Source: a virus
Length of the DNA: 64,000 nt
Strand: one strand, 5' to 3'
Virus record (IMG/VR): IMGVR_UViG_3300010430_000025
Span: 1 to 64,000 of that record
The position numbers and the translations under genes are program-made. The notes under the pieces were generated by a model that saw only the letters and a program-made list of their open reading frames with translations, did not search any database and was not told where the DNA came from. Of this stretch, positions 25,601-36,400 are shown in pieces (within the stretch, counting starts at the first letter, position 1; each line of letters starts with the position of its first letter).

Positions 25601-27474
25601 CACAAGATGTAGTTTATTTACAAGACTGCTTTACTCAGAAAAGTTATATACGCATTTATGATGCTGCATTTACAGGGCAAAACGGAAAAGTTCTAGGGTT
25701 TTATTCGCAAAACTTAATTAATTCTCAACTAAGGAACGAAACAGGAGAAACAAATCAATTTATTTTTCCGAAAGGGAATGGGAGTAATAGTGGTTTTGAT
25801 GGCAGAATAAATGAAGTTACAGTATTTGAAAATACTGAACCGTTTGAATACAACTTAGGCTATAACCTTCCTGTGCAAATACAGTCGGAAGTGGGATATG
25901 ACTCTTTATTTCCAAAACAGACTAGATACCCTTCACGGGTATATTATAGTGCGTTTAAACCAAGTGGTTCATTAGTAGATTATTTTAGGACATTTTTACC
26001 TTTAGATTTTTACGACCAAGATGAAAAGTTTGGTGAGATTAACGGTATGCTTGCTGTTAACGGGGAACTTTATACATGGCAGGAATTTGCCCTTTATAGA
26101 CAATTCTTTAGCACACGAGCAGAGTTTAATAGTAGCGACGACACCCAAACAATAGTAGTAGGTAGTGGTAATGTATTTGCTCAGAGAGGAAGAATGGTTA
26201 ACTCTATAGGGTTAACCCATAAATGGGGAATTAATATAGTAAAAACAAACGAAGGACGAGACGCTGTTTACTGGATTAACGCTAAGTTAGGTAAGCTAAT
26301 GCGATTTGCGGGTGATGGGGCGAGAATTATTAGTGAAAACGAAAAAGGAGAAGGTAGAATGAGAGCCTTTTTAGCAAATAACCTTAAATGGACTATTGGT
26401 AAAGATACCCCCGCAGACAGTCAAGGAATACATATTGGTATTAACCTGCGATACTCTGAAATATACTTAACAGTAAGAGCAAAGAAAGAAACATCAGCAT
26501 ACGACAATTCTACCACCTATAGCGCAGGAGATAGTGTGCTTTACACCCCTAATTTATATGAACGCAACTTTGAACAAACAGGTGAAATATACGAGTATAC
26601 TAACCCTTCCCCTGCGTCAGGGAACCTGCCTACAGACACCGACTACTGGAGAAAGATACCTCACAGCGACAATAACTACTACAATGAATATACATTGGTG
26701 TATGACGAAGACAGAAATACTTTTGAATGTTTTTACCACGTAAAACCTACAATATGGGAATCGTGGAACGATAAAATATACAGCCCCAGACCTGTAACAA
26801 CTCGTTCACGTATGTACTTACATGAAAAAGGGTATTATGGAAGATGGTATGTAGAGAACGGAGAAACGCTAGGCTCTATAACAAAATCAGCAGGTTCTGT
26901 TTCTGTAAGCGGTTCTGGCACATCGTTTTTATCAGAGTTTCAAGATGGTTACGGGTTGTTAGTAAACGGAAATACTTTAATTGTAATAGCTGTTTCTGGT
27001 GATACAGGGTTGCGTATTGATGATATTTATATTGATGCTAACGGAGATGTGCAAACAGGGGCTACAGCATTAAGTTTTACAGGGGCTTCTTATGTTCCAA
27101 TAAGCCAACAGCTAAGACATTCTTATGTAGAGCCAATAGCTAATATGGAAAATGTTAGTATAAAGTGGTATAAAGCTATTCTTTTTTCCACTCTAATTAT
27201 GCCGTATTATGTGAATTTTAAAACCACTTCTCAGATTAGCTATTTAGATAGCGGAGACACTTCTTATGGAGACCCACAATTTATAGACAGAGAAGGGCTT
27301 TGGTTTAGCCCTATTCAAAACGACAGCACTTTATTAGGGATAAACAACGGAGACAGCTCCCAGCTATACGGGAAATGGCTAAGAATAAAACTAACATACA
27401 GATATTTGCTTTTTCAAGTTTTGGAAGACATAATTGTGAAACAAAATATTTCTAATAGAAATCACAGAAACTAA
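22633..27474 (+). CDS. Very large packaged-DNA stabilization / muzzle-like tail protein
   Basis: GTG 22633 is chosen (reading VAFEEKITPRGGMDSETDLT) because it sits 3 nt behind a TACCTTTG box; a TTG at 22627 lies inside that box. The 1613-residue protein opens with RGGMDSETDLTDISNGNYLP and TAYNIRH, the pattern at the start of P22 gp10-like and short-tail muzzle proteins. Residues about 215-355 carry two FCCH-like modules (DTAHGLSVGDLVNISGV and TTSGAHSISNGATVFITGS). The remainder is beta-rich with many Asn/Asp/Tyr turns. It probably closes the portal channel and forms the tail tip. It is far longer than P22 gp10 (about 470 residues). Confidence 0.65.
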   Translation: MAFEEKITPRGGMDSETDLTDISNGNYLPTAYNIRHKTTDGNSTNPPQNILGNEYVYTGGSVTRQNKRVAIAINAIAAGTGTIVFKSSGNGTAITTTSFTIPINDVETAIDNAVSAANTALTSYGGVTEIASERIVNSNTSASYVIEMGGLSQNNQGIDWQVSVTGSQTFLFTTQEAIPEGLAGDLIKTAHLVLNNNNFQYWTTQQLLPETRQVVEASNASPIRITEDTAHGLSVGDLVNISGVKRNTNANGLWFVSSVADNFTYDLAGSASSGTTASIGISSGTQYLSTGEILITTSGAHSISNGATVFITGSDASANGEWEALVISTTTLVLKSSTYTGNFGAGGTIVQIANATHNPVGLGEIGVVTVDSNDLHTYTRLIRSTEFNFRTKKQQDIRGQFYNDTYAIYWDDDFNTGRVFYYDYVAANGFVTDGAINYIDTNGRYTYGDISTGLNLILVPDTVDIAFEGQLQSGGALTAGNKRYAVSLVTSSLEGTAFSKLSPPIPVYSANTNNPTNILGNEAGEGTSKANQIRISGIDPDVFPFVQVAVVDYSGGSFSGTIIDRYEVPVGGELVVTHFGNESTAQDLDLTLLNQITADIQSAKNIEILENRLIRSNITATAEYDLSEWAQNSSYRLKRGSMTSVGSGEAPVFGEYQDPSNVFNFTSAMLNETYRMGIQLEDRDTGVWTRVYHVGDFKFDTSAIGGRKLETLTDYNLTNTPTPPADATETYYFYLTLEGFDWDYVLPNGKTIREQYKSRRFSRAEINTRTILQTGIVCPKSDKDPLVFFGPALNSCVLSSTTAVTSPSFPYALGATDTRRQSGVLFSPDYILGSVQPEYVSGDELYTFGQPLFQRIKDTGTGAGTRPTAGYSTMTELYGAVGTSFDTHDLDGITPITSDETVVISGVTIEGLAFLNGLNTPTFNRVPSGLAFAINTTFITDTAGLMASDYAVYYYQYYRASSNQYGSPENNQWIDLSAIYEITNDTSSSTQDVVYLQDCFTQKSYIRIYDAAFTGQNGKVLGFYSQNLINSQLRNETGETNQFIFPKGNGSNSGFDGRINEVTVFENTEPFEYNLGYNLPVQIQSEVGYDSLFPKQTRYPSRVYYSAFKPSGSLVDYFRTFLPLDFYDQDEKFGEINGMLAVNGELYTWQEFALYRQFFSTRAEFNSSDDTQTIVVGSGNVFAQRGRMVNSIGLTHKWGINIVKTNEGRDAVYWINAKLGKLMRFAGDGARIISENEKGEGRMRAFLANNLKWTIGKDTPADSQGIHIGINLRYSEIYLTVRAKKETSAYDNSTTYSAGDSVLYTPNLYERNFEQTGEIYEYTNPSPASGNLPTDTDYWRKIPHSDNNYYNEYTLVYDEDRNTFECFYHVKPTIWESWNDKIYSPRPVTTRSRMYLHEKGYYGRWYVENGETLGSITKSAGSVSVSGSGTSFLSEFQDGYGLLVNGNTLIVIAVSGDTGLRIDDIYIDANGDVQTGATALSFTGASYVPISQQLRHSYVEPIANMENVSIKWYKAILFSTLIMPYYVNFKTTSQISYLDSGDTSYGDPQFIDREGLWFSPIQNDSTLLGINNGDSSQLYGKWLRIKLTYRYLLFQVLEDIIVKQNISNRNHRN

Positions 27475-28157
27475 TGAAAGAAAAAACCTTAAAAGAACTT
27501 ACGCAAGATAGTATTGCTCAAGTTTCAGGTGCAGCGAAGGTAGATGAAAGTAAGTTTTATGAGCCTACCGTAGATAATTTAATACACGAAGTAAGGGCTT
27601 CTATATTATCTAAACAACAGAATATAATGAAGTCTTGGGTAAGTGAGTTTTTTCCTACTTACTCTACAGAATTGCAAGAAAATGATTATTGTACTATAAA
27701 AATAGAATCCCCCACGCCTATAATATTTCCAAATCAGGGTGAGGCTTTTATTTATGTAGGCTCTAAGAACGGCATTACACCTTTTAGAAGGATAGGAATG
27801 ATGGGGAGTATTGCTACTGATTACGCTCATCCTGCTACAAAGCCATCTCAAAAAAGAGTTAGCTATGATTTTTCTAACGAAGGAACGGGCTACACCTATA
27901 TAAGGGTGTACGGTAATGTAAGCATAGAAAATATTTTAGTAAAACTGATAGCCTTTAACCCAACGCAAATCCCAACTTTTAGAAGAGATACTGATATATA
28001 CCCAATAAGCGGAGAGCTAATACCCGAATTAAGATTAGGTGTTTTTAATAAACTTATGCAGCAAATGGCACAAACGCCACAAGATACTATTGCGGACGGT
28101 GAAGACCCTTTAAACGCTATTTATAGGGCAGCAAACGCAATGAAAAGGAATAGGTAG
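27474..28157 (+). CDS. Tail ring or neck-like protein, 227 aa
   Basis: The start overlaps the previous stop (TAATG). The protein has an N-terminal helical part, a central beta part (about 75-160) and a C-terminal helix ending in IYRAANAMKRNR. Position between the stabilization-like protein and ejected proteins suggests a tail ring or tube component, as in crAss-like podoviruses. No decisive motif. Confidence 0.5.
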   Translation: MKEKTLKELTQDSIAQVSGAAKVDESKFYEPTVDNLIHEVRASILSKQQNIMKSWVSEFFPTYSTELQENDYCTIKIESPTPIIFPNQGEAFIYVGSKNGITPFRRIGMMGSIATDYAHPATKPSQKRVSYDFSNEGTGYTYIRVYGNVSIENILVKLIAFNPTQIPTFRRDTDIYPISGELIPELRLGVFNKLMQQMAQTPQDTIADGEDPLNAIYRAANAMKRNR

Positions 28158-28178
28158 ATATATATGTAATTATTTAAT

Positions 28179-28186
28179 TAACTTTG
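28179..28186 (+). promoter_or_regulatory. TAnnTTTG box before ejected-protein operon
   Basis: TAACTTTG ends 3 nt before ATG 28190. Confidence 0.55.
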
Positions 28187-28189
28187 CTT

Positions 28190-28867
28190 ATGCCAATACC
28201 ATTAGCCGTGCCCATAGCAGGAGCCGTTGTAAAAGGAGCTACAGGAGCTTTTCAGACTTACAATGCAAATAAAAGAATAAAAGCATTAGGGAAAAGACCC
28301 TCTTTTTCTATTACTCCAGAGCAAGATAAAAGCTATAAAAGAGCAGAAAGAGAAGCTCTTTTTGGCTTTAGCCCCGAAGAAACAAATGCTTTTCAACAAA
28401 GAATAGCAAGGCGAAACAATACTATATTTAATCGAGGATTGGCAATAGGTGGGGGAGGCGTTAGTCAAGCTATTAATGCGGCTGTAATGGCAGGAGAATT
28501 GGGCGCAGAAATGGATTTTGCTTCTCAAGGGGCACGACTAAGAAGGGATAAAATACGTTATGCAGACCAAAGAGGTGATGTAATCTCTAACCAAAGAAAT
28601 AGAGATACTCAAGAGCGCATTTCTTATAGAAACGCTGTAGAACAGGCTTTAGGCAGGGCAAAGAGCGACGGAATGCTTAATTTTTCAGAAGCATTAACAG
28701 ATATACCCAACGCTTTTTTATTAAAAGATTACTACGATAATCCATTAATTATGGATTACTTAAAATCCCAAAACCAACCCACAGGTAGTGCTTCTTTGCC
28801 TAAATACGGAAAAGATAATTTTAGATACGCCCAACCTATATTAGGATATAACCAAAGAAAAACTTAA
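28190..28867 (+). CDS. Internal virion / ejection protein (small)
   Basis: The start is ATG 28190 (MPIPLAVPIAGAVVKGATGA); an in-frame TTG at 28184 lies inside the promoter box. The 225-residue protein has a glycine/alanine-rich hydrophobic N-terminus and a long Arg-rich amphipathic helix (about 50-150), features of ejection proteins that line or cross the host envelope. It is first in a three-gene run ending in the polyvalent protein, with TAATG coupling to the next gene. Confidence 0.55.
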   Translation: MPIPLAVPIAGAVVKGATGAFQTYNANKRIKALGKRPSFSITPEQDKSYKRAEREALFGFSPEETNAFQQRIARRNNTIFNRGLAIGGGGVSQAINAAVMAGELGAEMDFASQGARLRRDKIRYADQRGDVISNQRNRDTQERISYRNAVEQALGRAKSDGMLNFSEALTDIPNAFLLKDYYDNPLIMDYLKSQNQPTGSASLPKYGKDNFRYAQPILGYNQRKT

Positions 28868-30426
28868 TGGCAGAATTAGCAGGAGCAATAGGGCTACAAG
28901 GTAGACTAAGGGGAGACACTACAAAGAGTTTCCTTAATGATGCTATCCGTATAGGCGAAATACAAAAAAGAGACAGAGCCGCCCAACAAGCCCTTGTGCA
29001 AAAAGAAAAAAAAGGGTTAGACGATTTAATTGGAGGTTCTATAGGTGTTGACTACAATAAAATACACCCTTTTAATAGGGATAATGCTTTGCAAGCAACA
29101 AAAGATTTCGTTTCAAAATCTTACGAAACATCTCGCTCAGGCGACCCTCAAGCGAGGGTAAGTATTACAAACAGAGGAAGCGACCTTGAAAAGTATATAG
29201 CAGATTTAGGGGCTGCCAGTAAAAATCTTTATGCTTTTGAAAATTACGCTAATTCAGGGGGGTATTTGAACGAAGAAGACCAGAAATTTATGGCTTATGT
29301 TAGAACTAAGAACCCTAAGTATATAGAAAATCTTGACTTAACAAAAACAGCAGCAATAAAAGCGTTTGACCCAGAAACAGGAGATGTTGTTTTTACTCCT
29401 TTTAAAAGAGTTGATATAAAAAACGCAGGAATAAAAAAATATTTTAAGCCTAAAGAAAGAGATATAGGAGATTCAGGTAGATTTGATATTATAGGAGAAG
29501 TTTACGACCCGCAAGAGGTAAAAGCATCTGCAATGGCAGATTTTGCCGCCATGCAGGAGGACGACCCTTACTATCAAAACGCCTTAGTAATGTTTAAAAA
29601 ACAGGCATTAGAAAATTTACAGAAAAAAGTTAACCCTATTACAGGTGAAAAGATGTATGAAAACATCGATTCATACTCAATGAAAGACCCTTCCTTTTTG
29701 GAAGATTTAGACGCTGAAATAGCAGAGTTATACGGGAATTATTTTGCTGAAATGACACTTCCTAAAAAAGAAAAACTAAGGGCAAAACCAAAATCTGGTT
29801 CTAGGTCTTCAAGCAAAACAACAAACTACGGCTCTACCTTAACAGACTTCGGGTGGGAGCAGGGTTCTGACGGGTATTATAATGACGGAACAGGAGAGAG
29901 GAAATATACTTCTACATGGAAGGGAAGTACTCAGCCTGTATCTATGAACTTATCAGGGAGCCAAGATTTATTTAGGGCTTCTGACGGCACGTTTGAAAAC
30001 AAAACAGGTATTCAATCGTATGAAACGGGGCAGCCAGAAATAACACCTGTATATACTGAGGGTATCAATAAAGGTAAACCTGTGCCAGACGATAGATTAG
30101 AATTAGATAAGGGCAAGTACAAATATCAAGCGTTAATAAACTTATCGCAAACAACAAAAACTGGAAGTGGAGTAACAGCAGAGACGGTAGTAACACCGTA
30201 TTTAGCTCCTTTAAGTAAAGTTAAAACAGCATATTTATTGAAGTTAGATAAGAGCGAAAAGGAAGCTACACAAGCTCAGTTTTCTGTTATGGATAAAGAA
30301 ATAGAGAGATTAAACAGGGAGCTTAAAAACAGCACAACAACAAAAATCCCGACTACTAACAATGCAGACCCTTTTAGAAAAGAGTTTAATAACGCCAACA
30401 ATAAAAAAGCCCCAAGACCTAGATAA
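28867..30426 (+). CDS. Internal virion / ejection protein (519 aa)
   Basis: A helical, charged protein (MAELAGAIGLQGRLRGDTTK...) coupled to the previous gene by TAATG. A serine-rich linker near residues 310-325 separates a helical N-terminal half from a C-terminal half. It lies directly before the 2569-residue polyvalent protein. A cargo role is inferred from context only. Confidence 0.5.
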   Translation: MAELAGAIGLQGRLRGDTTKSFLNDAIRIGEIQKRDRAAQQALVQKEKKGLDDLIGGSIGVDYNKIHPFNRDNALQATKDFVSKSYETSRSGDPQARVSITNRGSDLEKYIADLGAASKNLYAFENYANSGGYLNEEDQKFMAYVRTKNPKYIENLDLTKTAAIKAFDPETGDVVFTPFKRVDIKNAGIKKYFKPKERDIGDSGRFDIIGEVYDPQEVKASAMADFAAMQEDDPYYQNALVMFKKQALENLQKKVNPITGEKMYENIDSYSMKDPSFLEDLDAEIAELYGNYFAEMTLPKKEKLRAKPKSGSRSSSKTTNYGSTLTDFGWEQGSDGYYNDGTGERKYTSTWKGSTQPVSMNLSGSQDLFRASDGTFENKTGIQSYETGQPEITPVYTEGINKGKPVPDDRLELDKGKYKYQALINLSQTTKTGSGVTAETVVTPYLAPLSKVKTAYLLKLDKSEKEATQAQFSVMDKEIERLNRELKNSTTTKIPTTNNADPFRKEFNNANNKKAPRPR

Positions 30427-30428
30427 TT

Positions 30429-33400
30429 ATGCCACAAGAACCTTCATATAGCCAACAAATTTATGATTATTTAGGGACGCTGGATAACACATACCAAAAA
30501 GACGTCTCTTTTGATAAATTTGAATCTTCTATGCAAGATAGAAATTTTGCACAAGAAACTTATGACTGGATAAACAGCGCAGACAACACATTTGGGAAAG
30601 ATGTTCCTTTTGAAAAATTTTATAGTTCGTTAAAAAAAAAAGACCTTTCGCTTCAAGAGCGATTACGACCTTCTGCAAATGGCTCGCAGACTATTTCAGC
30701 GTCTACTAAGGAAGTAGCAGAAATTCCTTTTCAAGAAAGGGAGGGAACCTTTAAAGAAAAACTACAGCCGACTAAAAAGCAATCTGAATGGTGGGAAATA
30801 ACGCCAAAGCCTGTTACAGAAGATGAAAAACCTTTTGACCTTACTACAGGCATACAAAACGCCCAAAGGATAAACGCTAAAAACATAATAGAATCATCTG
30901 TTAGAAAAAAACTAGAGCCTACAACGCCACCCGAATTGTTAGACCAGCAAGTTAGGGAGTATATAGATGAAAACACGGGAGAAAAGGCTGAGGAGAAGCT
31001 AAAAAATAGCAGAACACCAAAGTTTGTTGAGATAAGCCAAACCGAAATGGGCTTTGGTGAAGACTTGATTGGCAATTATAAGAAAACTATGACCCCTGAT
31101 GTGTTTAATACACTAACGCAAAGGGTTATTATTGATAAGCCTTATTTAAAACAGGCTGAACTTGATGAATACCCAAGTGAGATTATAGCTTTAAACGGCT
31201 TTGATAGAAACTCTTTAAGCGAGCCTGTAACAAGGAAATTACTACAACTACTTCAAGACAACCCTGTATATAAGAAAGATATACTAAGGGCAATGTCTCG
31301 AAAAGGTGATGATTATAAGAGTTTTACTTTATCTGCTAAAGACCAAGAAAAATATTTAAGGTTAGCAACGGTAGCGTCGCCAAGTACGCAAAAAGCTCAA
31401 GAGAATTTAAGAAATATAGAAAACTCTCCAATATATAAAGAGCAATTAAAACCTTTTTTTGAAGCCAAAACACAACTTGATAAAGATGCGGCGTTGTTTA
31501 ACGCAAAATACCCTAATCTAAAAGATGTGGAGCAAAGATTTGCTAAAAACCCTAACGACCAAACAGCAGCTTTATTTTTAAGGGATGTTTATGAAAACCC
31601 AGAATATCAAAGTTTATTACAAAGGCAGCAGGAATTAAACGCTGTAGAAAGTGGATTGTCTTCTGATATAGATAACTACATATCTAATGCAAAAACTGTT
31701 TACGAGGCTCAAAACCAATATCAAAAAGCAACTAATAATAGCAAGGCTATTTCTCAGGCTCGAATTGATGCTGATGTAAAAGAAATTAGCGATAGGGTTG
31801 AGGGAGTGATACCCAACATGATGAAAAAGTTTAGCAACGCTACTATTGACCTTGTAAAGGGGATAGAAACGGCTATACCTGAACTGTACAAAGGAGCGTC
31901 AGAAGCTGTATTAGGCGCAGAGGGTTCACGGGAAGACCCTCTATATAGGGGGGCTGATTTAATAAGTGATTATTTAGCGGAAGGTGTAGATACGTGGAAA
32001 ATGGGTGATAAGCCTACAGGAGGCTTTATGAATGAGGACGGCTCTTTTAATGGAGAAAATTTACTGTATAGTATTGCTGAGGCAGCACCATTGTTTTTAA
32101 CCTTAGCAGCAGGGAATCAATTAGCCGCTCCTAAAATAATGCAAACACTTGGAGTAGGGCAAAGAGCAGCTAATACTATAGCTACTGTTGGCGGAATGTA
32201 TGTTACTACCTACGCACAAAATGCTGACATAGCAGACCAAATGGGTATAACAGGCAGGGCTAAAACCTTATACGCCCAATCTATGACCTTAAACGAGGCG
32301 TTATGGGAAAGTATATTGCCGAACAACAAAGTATTTGGTAGAAGCCTTAAAAAACAGCTAATAGAAGAGTTTTCAAAAGAGCTTGTAGAGAAAGGCGAAA
32401 AGTATGCTGTAAAATCATTACTGAAAAAATCAGGAATGGTTATAGGTAGAATGGGGCTTGATGGTGGATTAGAAGGTATAGAAGAAATAGGCGTAAACTA
32501 CACACAACCCTTAATAAACGAGGCGGTGAATAACGTTAAGGATATGGGTCAAAATCTAAACACAGATATGCCTACCCTTGCACAAAATGTTAATGCCTTC
32601 GCTCCTGCATTTTTTATGAGTTCTATACCAAGTGGAGTATCAAGTGCTGCCAGTTTAAACTTAAGTCAATCACAATTAGCTGAAATGGCTGCTCAGGATA
32701 TTGAAGGCACATTAAAGATGCTTGAGAAAAGTGGTTTAAGCGTTGAAGATAAAAAGAATATAGCAGTAATATTAGAAACGTATAATGTATTAGGTAAGCA
32801 AATGCCCGATGCCAGTCAGGGTAAAAGGGCTTATGCTATACCGCGTATAACACGTATAGAAGAGTTACAAGCACAGGCGACTACAGAAGGTAGAAACCCA
32901 ACATTAGTAAAAGCTGATGAAAACGAAATCTCTAAACTTCAAAAAGAGGTAGAAGACGCTTTAGCTATGAGTGATGAGGAGTTTAAAAGCATTTACGATA
33001 AAGAAATGGCTGCTTCTATAGAAAAAGAATATGGCGCGCCTGACGAGGTGGAAGATGTAGTTGACTCAAAAGAGTCTACCGTCAAAGAAGAAAAAGTTTC
33101 AGAAACTATTGAAACTCCAACAGGTGAAGCTACTTTATCGGAAGAGCAAAAGGCAGAAAAATCAAAAGAAACACCTGCTAATACTGATGAGGTAATTGAA
33201 GATAAAATTAAACCAAACAATGAAGATACTAACACTAAAACAGTACAAGAGACTACACAAGTTGAGAAGCCTACAACACAACAGCCAGAGCAAGTCGTTG
33301 AGGCAAGTAGCGAAAACGTTTCTGAACAGCCTACTACAGTAGATAAACCAGTTAGTGCAAAAAATGCACCTACTGAAAAACCTAACATTATTCGCCCCAA

Positions 33401-36400
33401 TAAAAGCATAATTTTAGAAGAGCCAATAGTTTCAAAAGAAAAAGAAAAAATTTCTATTAGGATTGACGGGGGAGAAGAAATTGTAAGTGGACAAAAAGTA
33501 ACCATACCATATTACGAAGCCCTTGAATTATTTGCCGTAAAGGACGGAAAGCAATACATTATATATGAGAAAAACACAGGGATGTCTTTAGCCGCAAATG
33601 ATACCGTTCAAAAAGCAGCAAACAACGTATATCAAACTCTTTTGTATCAGCAAGCATTTAATGATAACGGATATCTTTCTATCTATCAAATTATTAATGA
33701 TAACATTGATAAAAATGGAGGAACTGTAAATAATGGCAAAAAATACACAGAAACCCCTATTGTTATCCCAATAACAGAAGATAAAATAAAAATACTTGAG
33801 AGGACAATAAAAGAAACGCAAAGTAAAATATCGGAAGAGGAAGCTCGTGCCAAAAACTATATGGCTCAGCCAAACACCGAATTTTTAGAGCAATATGTAA
33901 AAGAAACAAAAGAAAAAATAGAAAGGCTTAAAAAGCCAACAGCACCTACTGAAAAACCTGCTATCACCCCCGAAGAAACAGAAACCTTAAATAAGGAAGC
34001 TGAAAAATTAGGGTATGAAAATATTTTCAAGGCTACGAACTCGATTAATAAACGCTTAGGTACTGACTACAAAGACTACCGTGATATACCCAAAGAGGAC
34101 TTGCAAAAAGTTAGTGAGCAAAGAAAGGCAGAAAAAACACCTGTTGTAGAAGCAAAGGCTAAGTCTAAAAAGGGGAAAACGTATTCTAAAACAGTACAAA
34201 ACTTCGAGCCACAAGACATTACAGACCATATTGCTGAGTTCTTTTTAAAGGGGAGGGCAAGTATAGACAGTTATAAAAGCAATGGCGATAGTGTTGATAT
34301 AGAGCCTTCAAAATATATAAAATTCTTAAAAAAAGAAGGGCAACCGATAGACCAAATAGCGCAGGACTTAAAGTTTCTACCTCAATTTGAAAATATTGAC
34401 GAAAAAGAAATTATAGAAGCCATAGTTGACTTTATTAAAAACGAGCCTTCACCAGAAGGTTATATACAAAGAAAGGCTGATGAAAAAGAAATTGCAGAAA
34501 TCTACGAGCAAATTAAGCCAGAAGTTGAAGCAATAGACCAAACAACTACCGCAAACGAAGAGCGTATAAATAAGTTTTTAGAAAAATTTGATTACTTAGA
34601 CGAACTTGGGAATATTGATGCTGAAAAAGTATTACAAAACCTTGATGAATTTAACAATGACCCGACATATTTCGGGAATATACTTGATTTAAACGAGAAT
34701 GAAAGAGAACAGCTTAGACAAATCGCGGAAGAAAGAAAGTCCAGCGATGCAACTGGCGAGACTGCTAAAATTAGTAAAAGCACGAGCAGCGAAGAACCCA
34801 CCAAAGAATCCGAAGGACAATTAGACTTAAAAGCTAAAACCTTTTCTCAATCAAAGCCTGAGTTTATTGATAAAAATAGTTCTGAGTTTAAAAGTAAAGA
34901 AGAAGCAGGTAAATTCTGGGAGGACAGCAGGAATAAAGGCTCTGATACATTTTATTCTGAAAACCCTCAATACTTTGTTTTAGGGGCTACATCTAATATT
35001 AAAGGGCAAATAAATATTGACCCAATATATAATCAAACACCTAAAAAACTAAACGAAATAGTATTAGATTTAACCAAAAATTTCGAGAAAGATGTTTTAT
35101 ATACTAAAACAAAATCTAAAGGGCGTAGATATTTAGGGTATTATAAACCAAGTAATGCCGCCCTAGTTATAAAACACATTAACGACCTTAATACAACCGC
35201 GCACGAAATTGGGCACGCCTTAGATGATAGGTATGGGTTTTTAGAAAAACTGTTATCAAAAGAAGGCAGCCCGATAAAAGAGGAATTGTTACAGCTATCT
35301 AAAACGGGGTCAAAGCCGCCTAAAGATTTGCAAGACAAAAAGCAATACAAACTTGGAGAGGGAGTAGCTGAATGGATAAGAGCATTTATAATAAACCCTG
35401 ACGAAACAATAAATAAATACCCTGAAATATATAATTGGTACAAAGAAACTGTACCAGAAAAAGGACAAAAAGCAATAGATGTATTTAGTAATGATGTTAG
35501 GGTGTTCGCGGGAAGTACTGCTATAAACAAGATACAAGCAAATATAGTGTTTGACCCAGAAAAGAAAAAGGGCTCTATTGTAGAGTTTTTCAAACCTTCA
35601 GCAGCTTCTCAAGAGGGGTTTAACTTAAATTGGGGGGATAGATTATCTGTAAAATGGATTGATAGAACACAAGCTATAAAAACAGCTACTGATTACGCTA
35701 CAAACATTAACGGAACAGAATTGTTACCCAAAAATAACCCTGTTTTACTTGCTAGGCTAGTACTAGGAATAAATGAAAAGATGGATAACATCTTTGAAAA
35801 TGGAATGGTGGACGCTAACCTTAAAAGAATAGTAGATAAAAAAACAGGCAAGAATTTAAACATAGAATTTTTAATAGAGAATTTTGATAGCAGCAGCCTT
35901 GAATCAATAAAAGAAGAGCAACAGTTTACAGCGTCTGTCATGGTTGCTCAAAGGGTAAAAGAACTGTATAATCGGTTTGAAAAAGAAAATAGTGAAGCAA
36001 AAGAAAAAGGGTTACCTATTCCACATAGTAATATAGACAGGATTATAAATGCAGGGGGTGGATTGTTTAAAAACATGGATGTAGTTAATGAGGCTCTTAA
36101 TGAATTTGAGCAACTAAAAACAGATAACCCAGAAAAGGCGAAAAGAATTGAAGAAAGCGCAAGGAGATTAAGAGTATTTGCTGACGCATCATTACAATAC
36201 CTTAAAGATAACGGTAGAATATCCGAAGATTTTTATGAGCAAATAAAAGCAAACGGGATGGAGTATGTTGGGTTAGGCAGGGTAATGGAAGCTAATCCAA
36301 ACGAAAGGGTAACGGGATTTAAAAACAATAATGGAGGAGCGTTAGGGACTGTAGCTTCTTTTGAAAAAGTAAGTGGTAGCGAAAGAATGCTTAAAGACCC

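Noticed and set aside
32993-33505. 170-codon reverse frame within the polyvalent gene
   Set aside because: It lies opposite the acidic Glu/Thr-rich linker, where stop codons are depleted on the other strand; no start context or homology.
35141-35593. 150-codon reverse frame opposite the zincin region
   Set aside because: Shadow of the HEIGH-containing coding sequence, with no promoter or neighbours on that strand.
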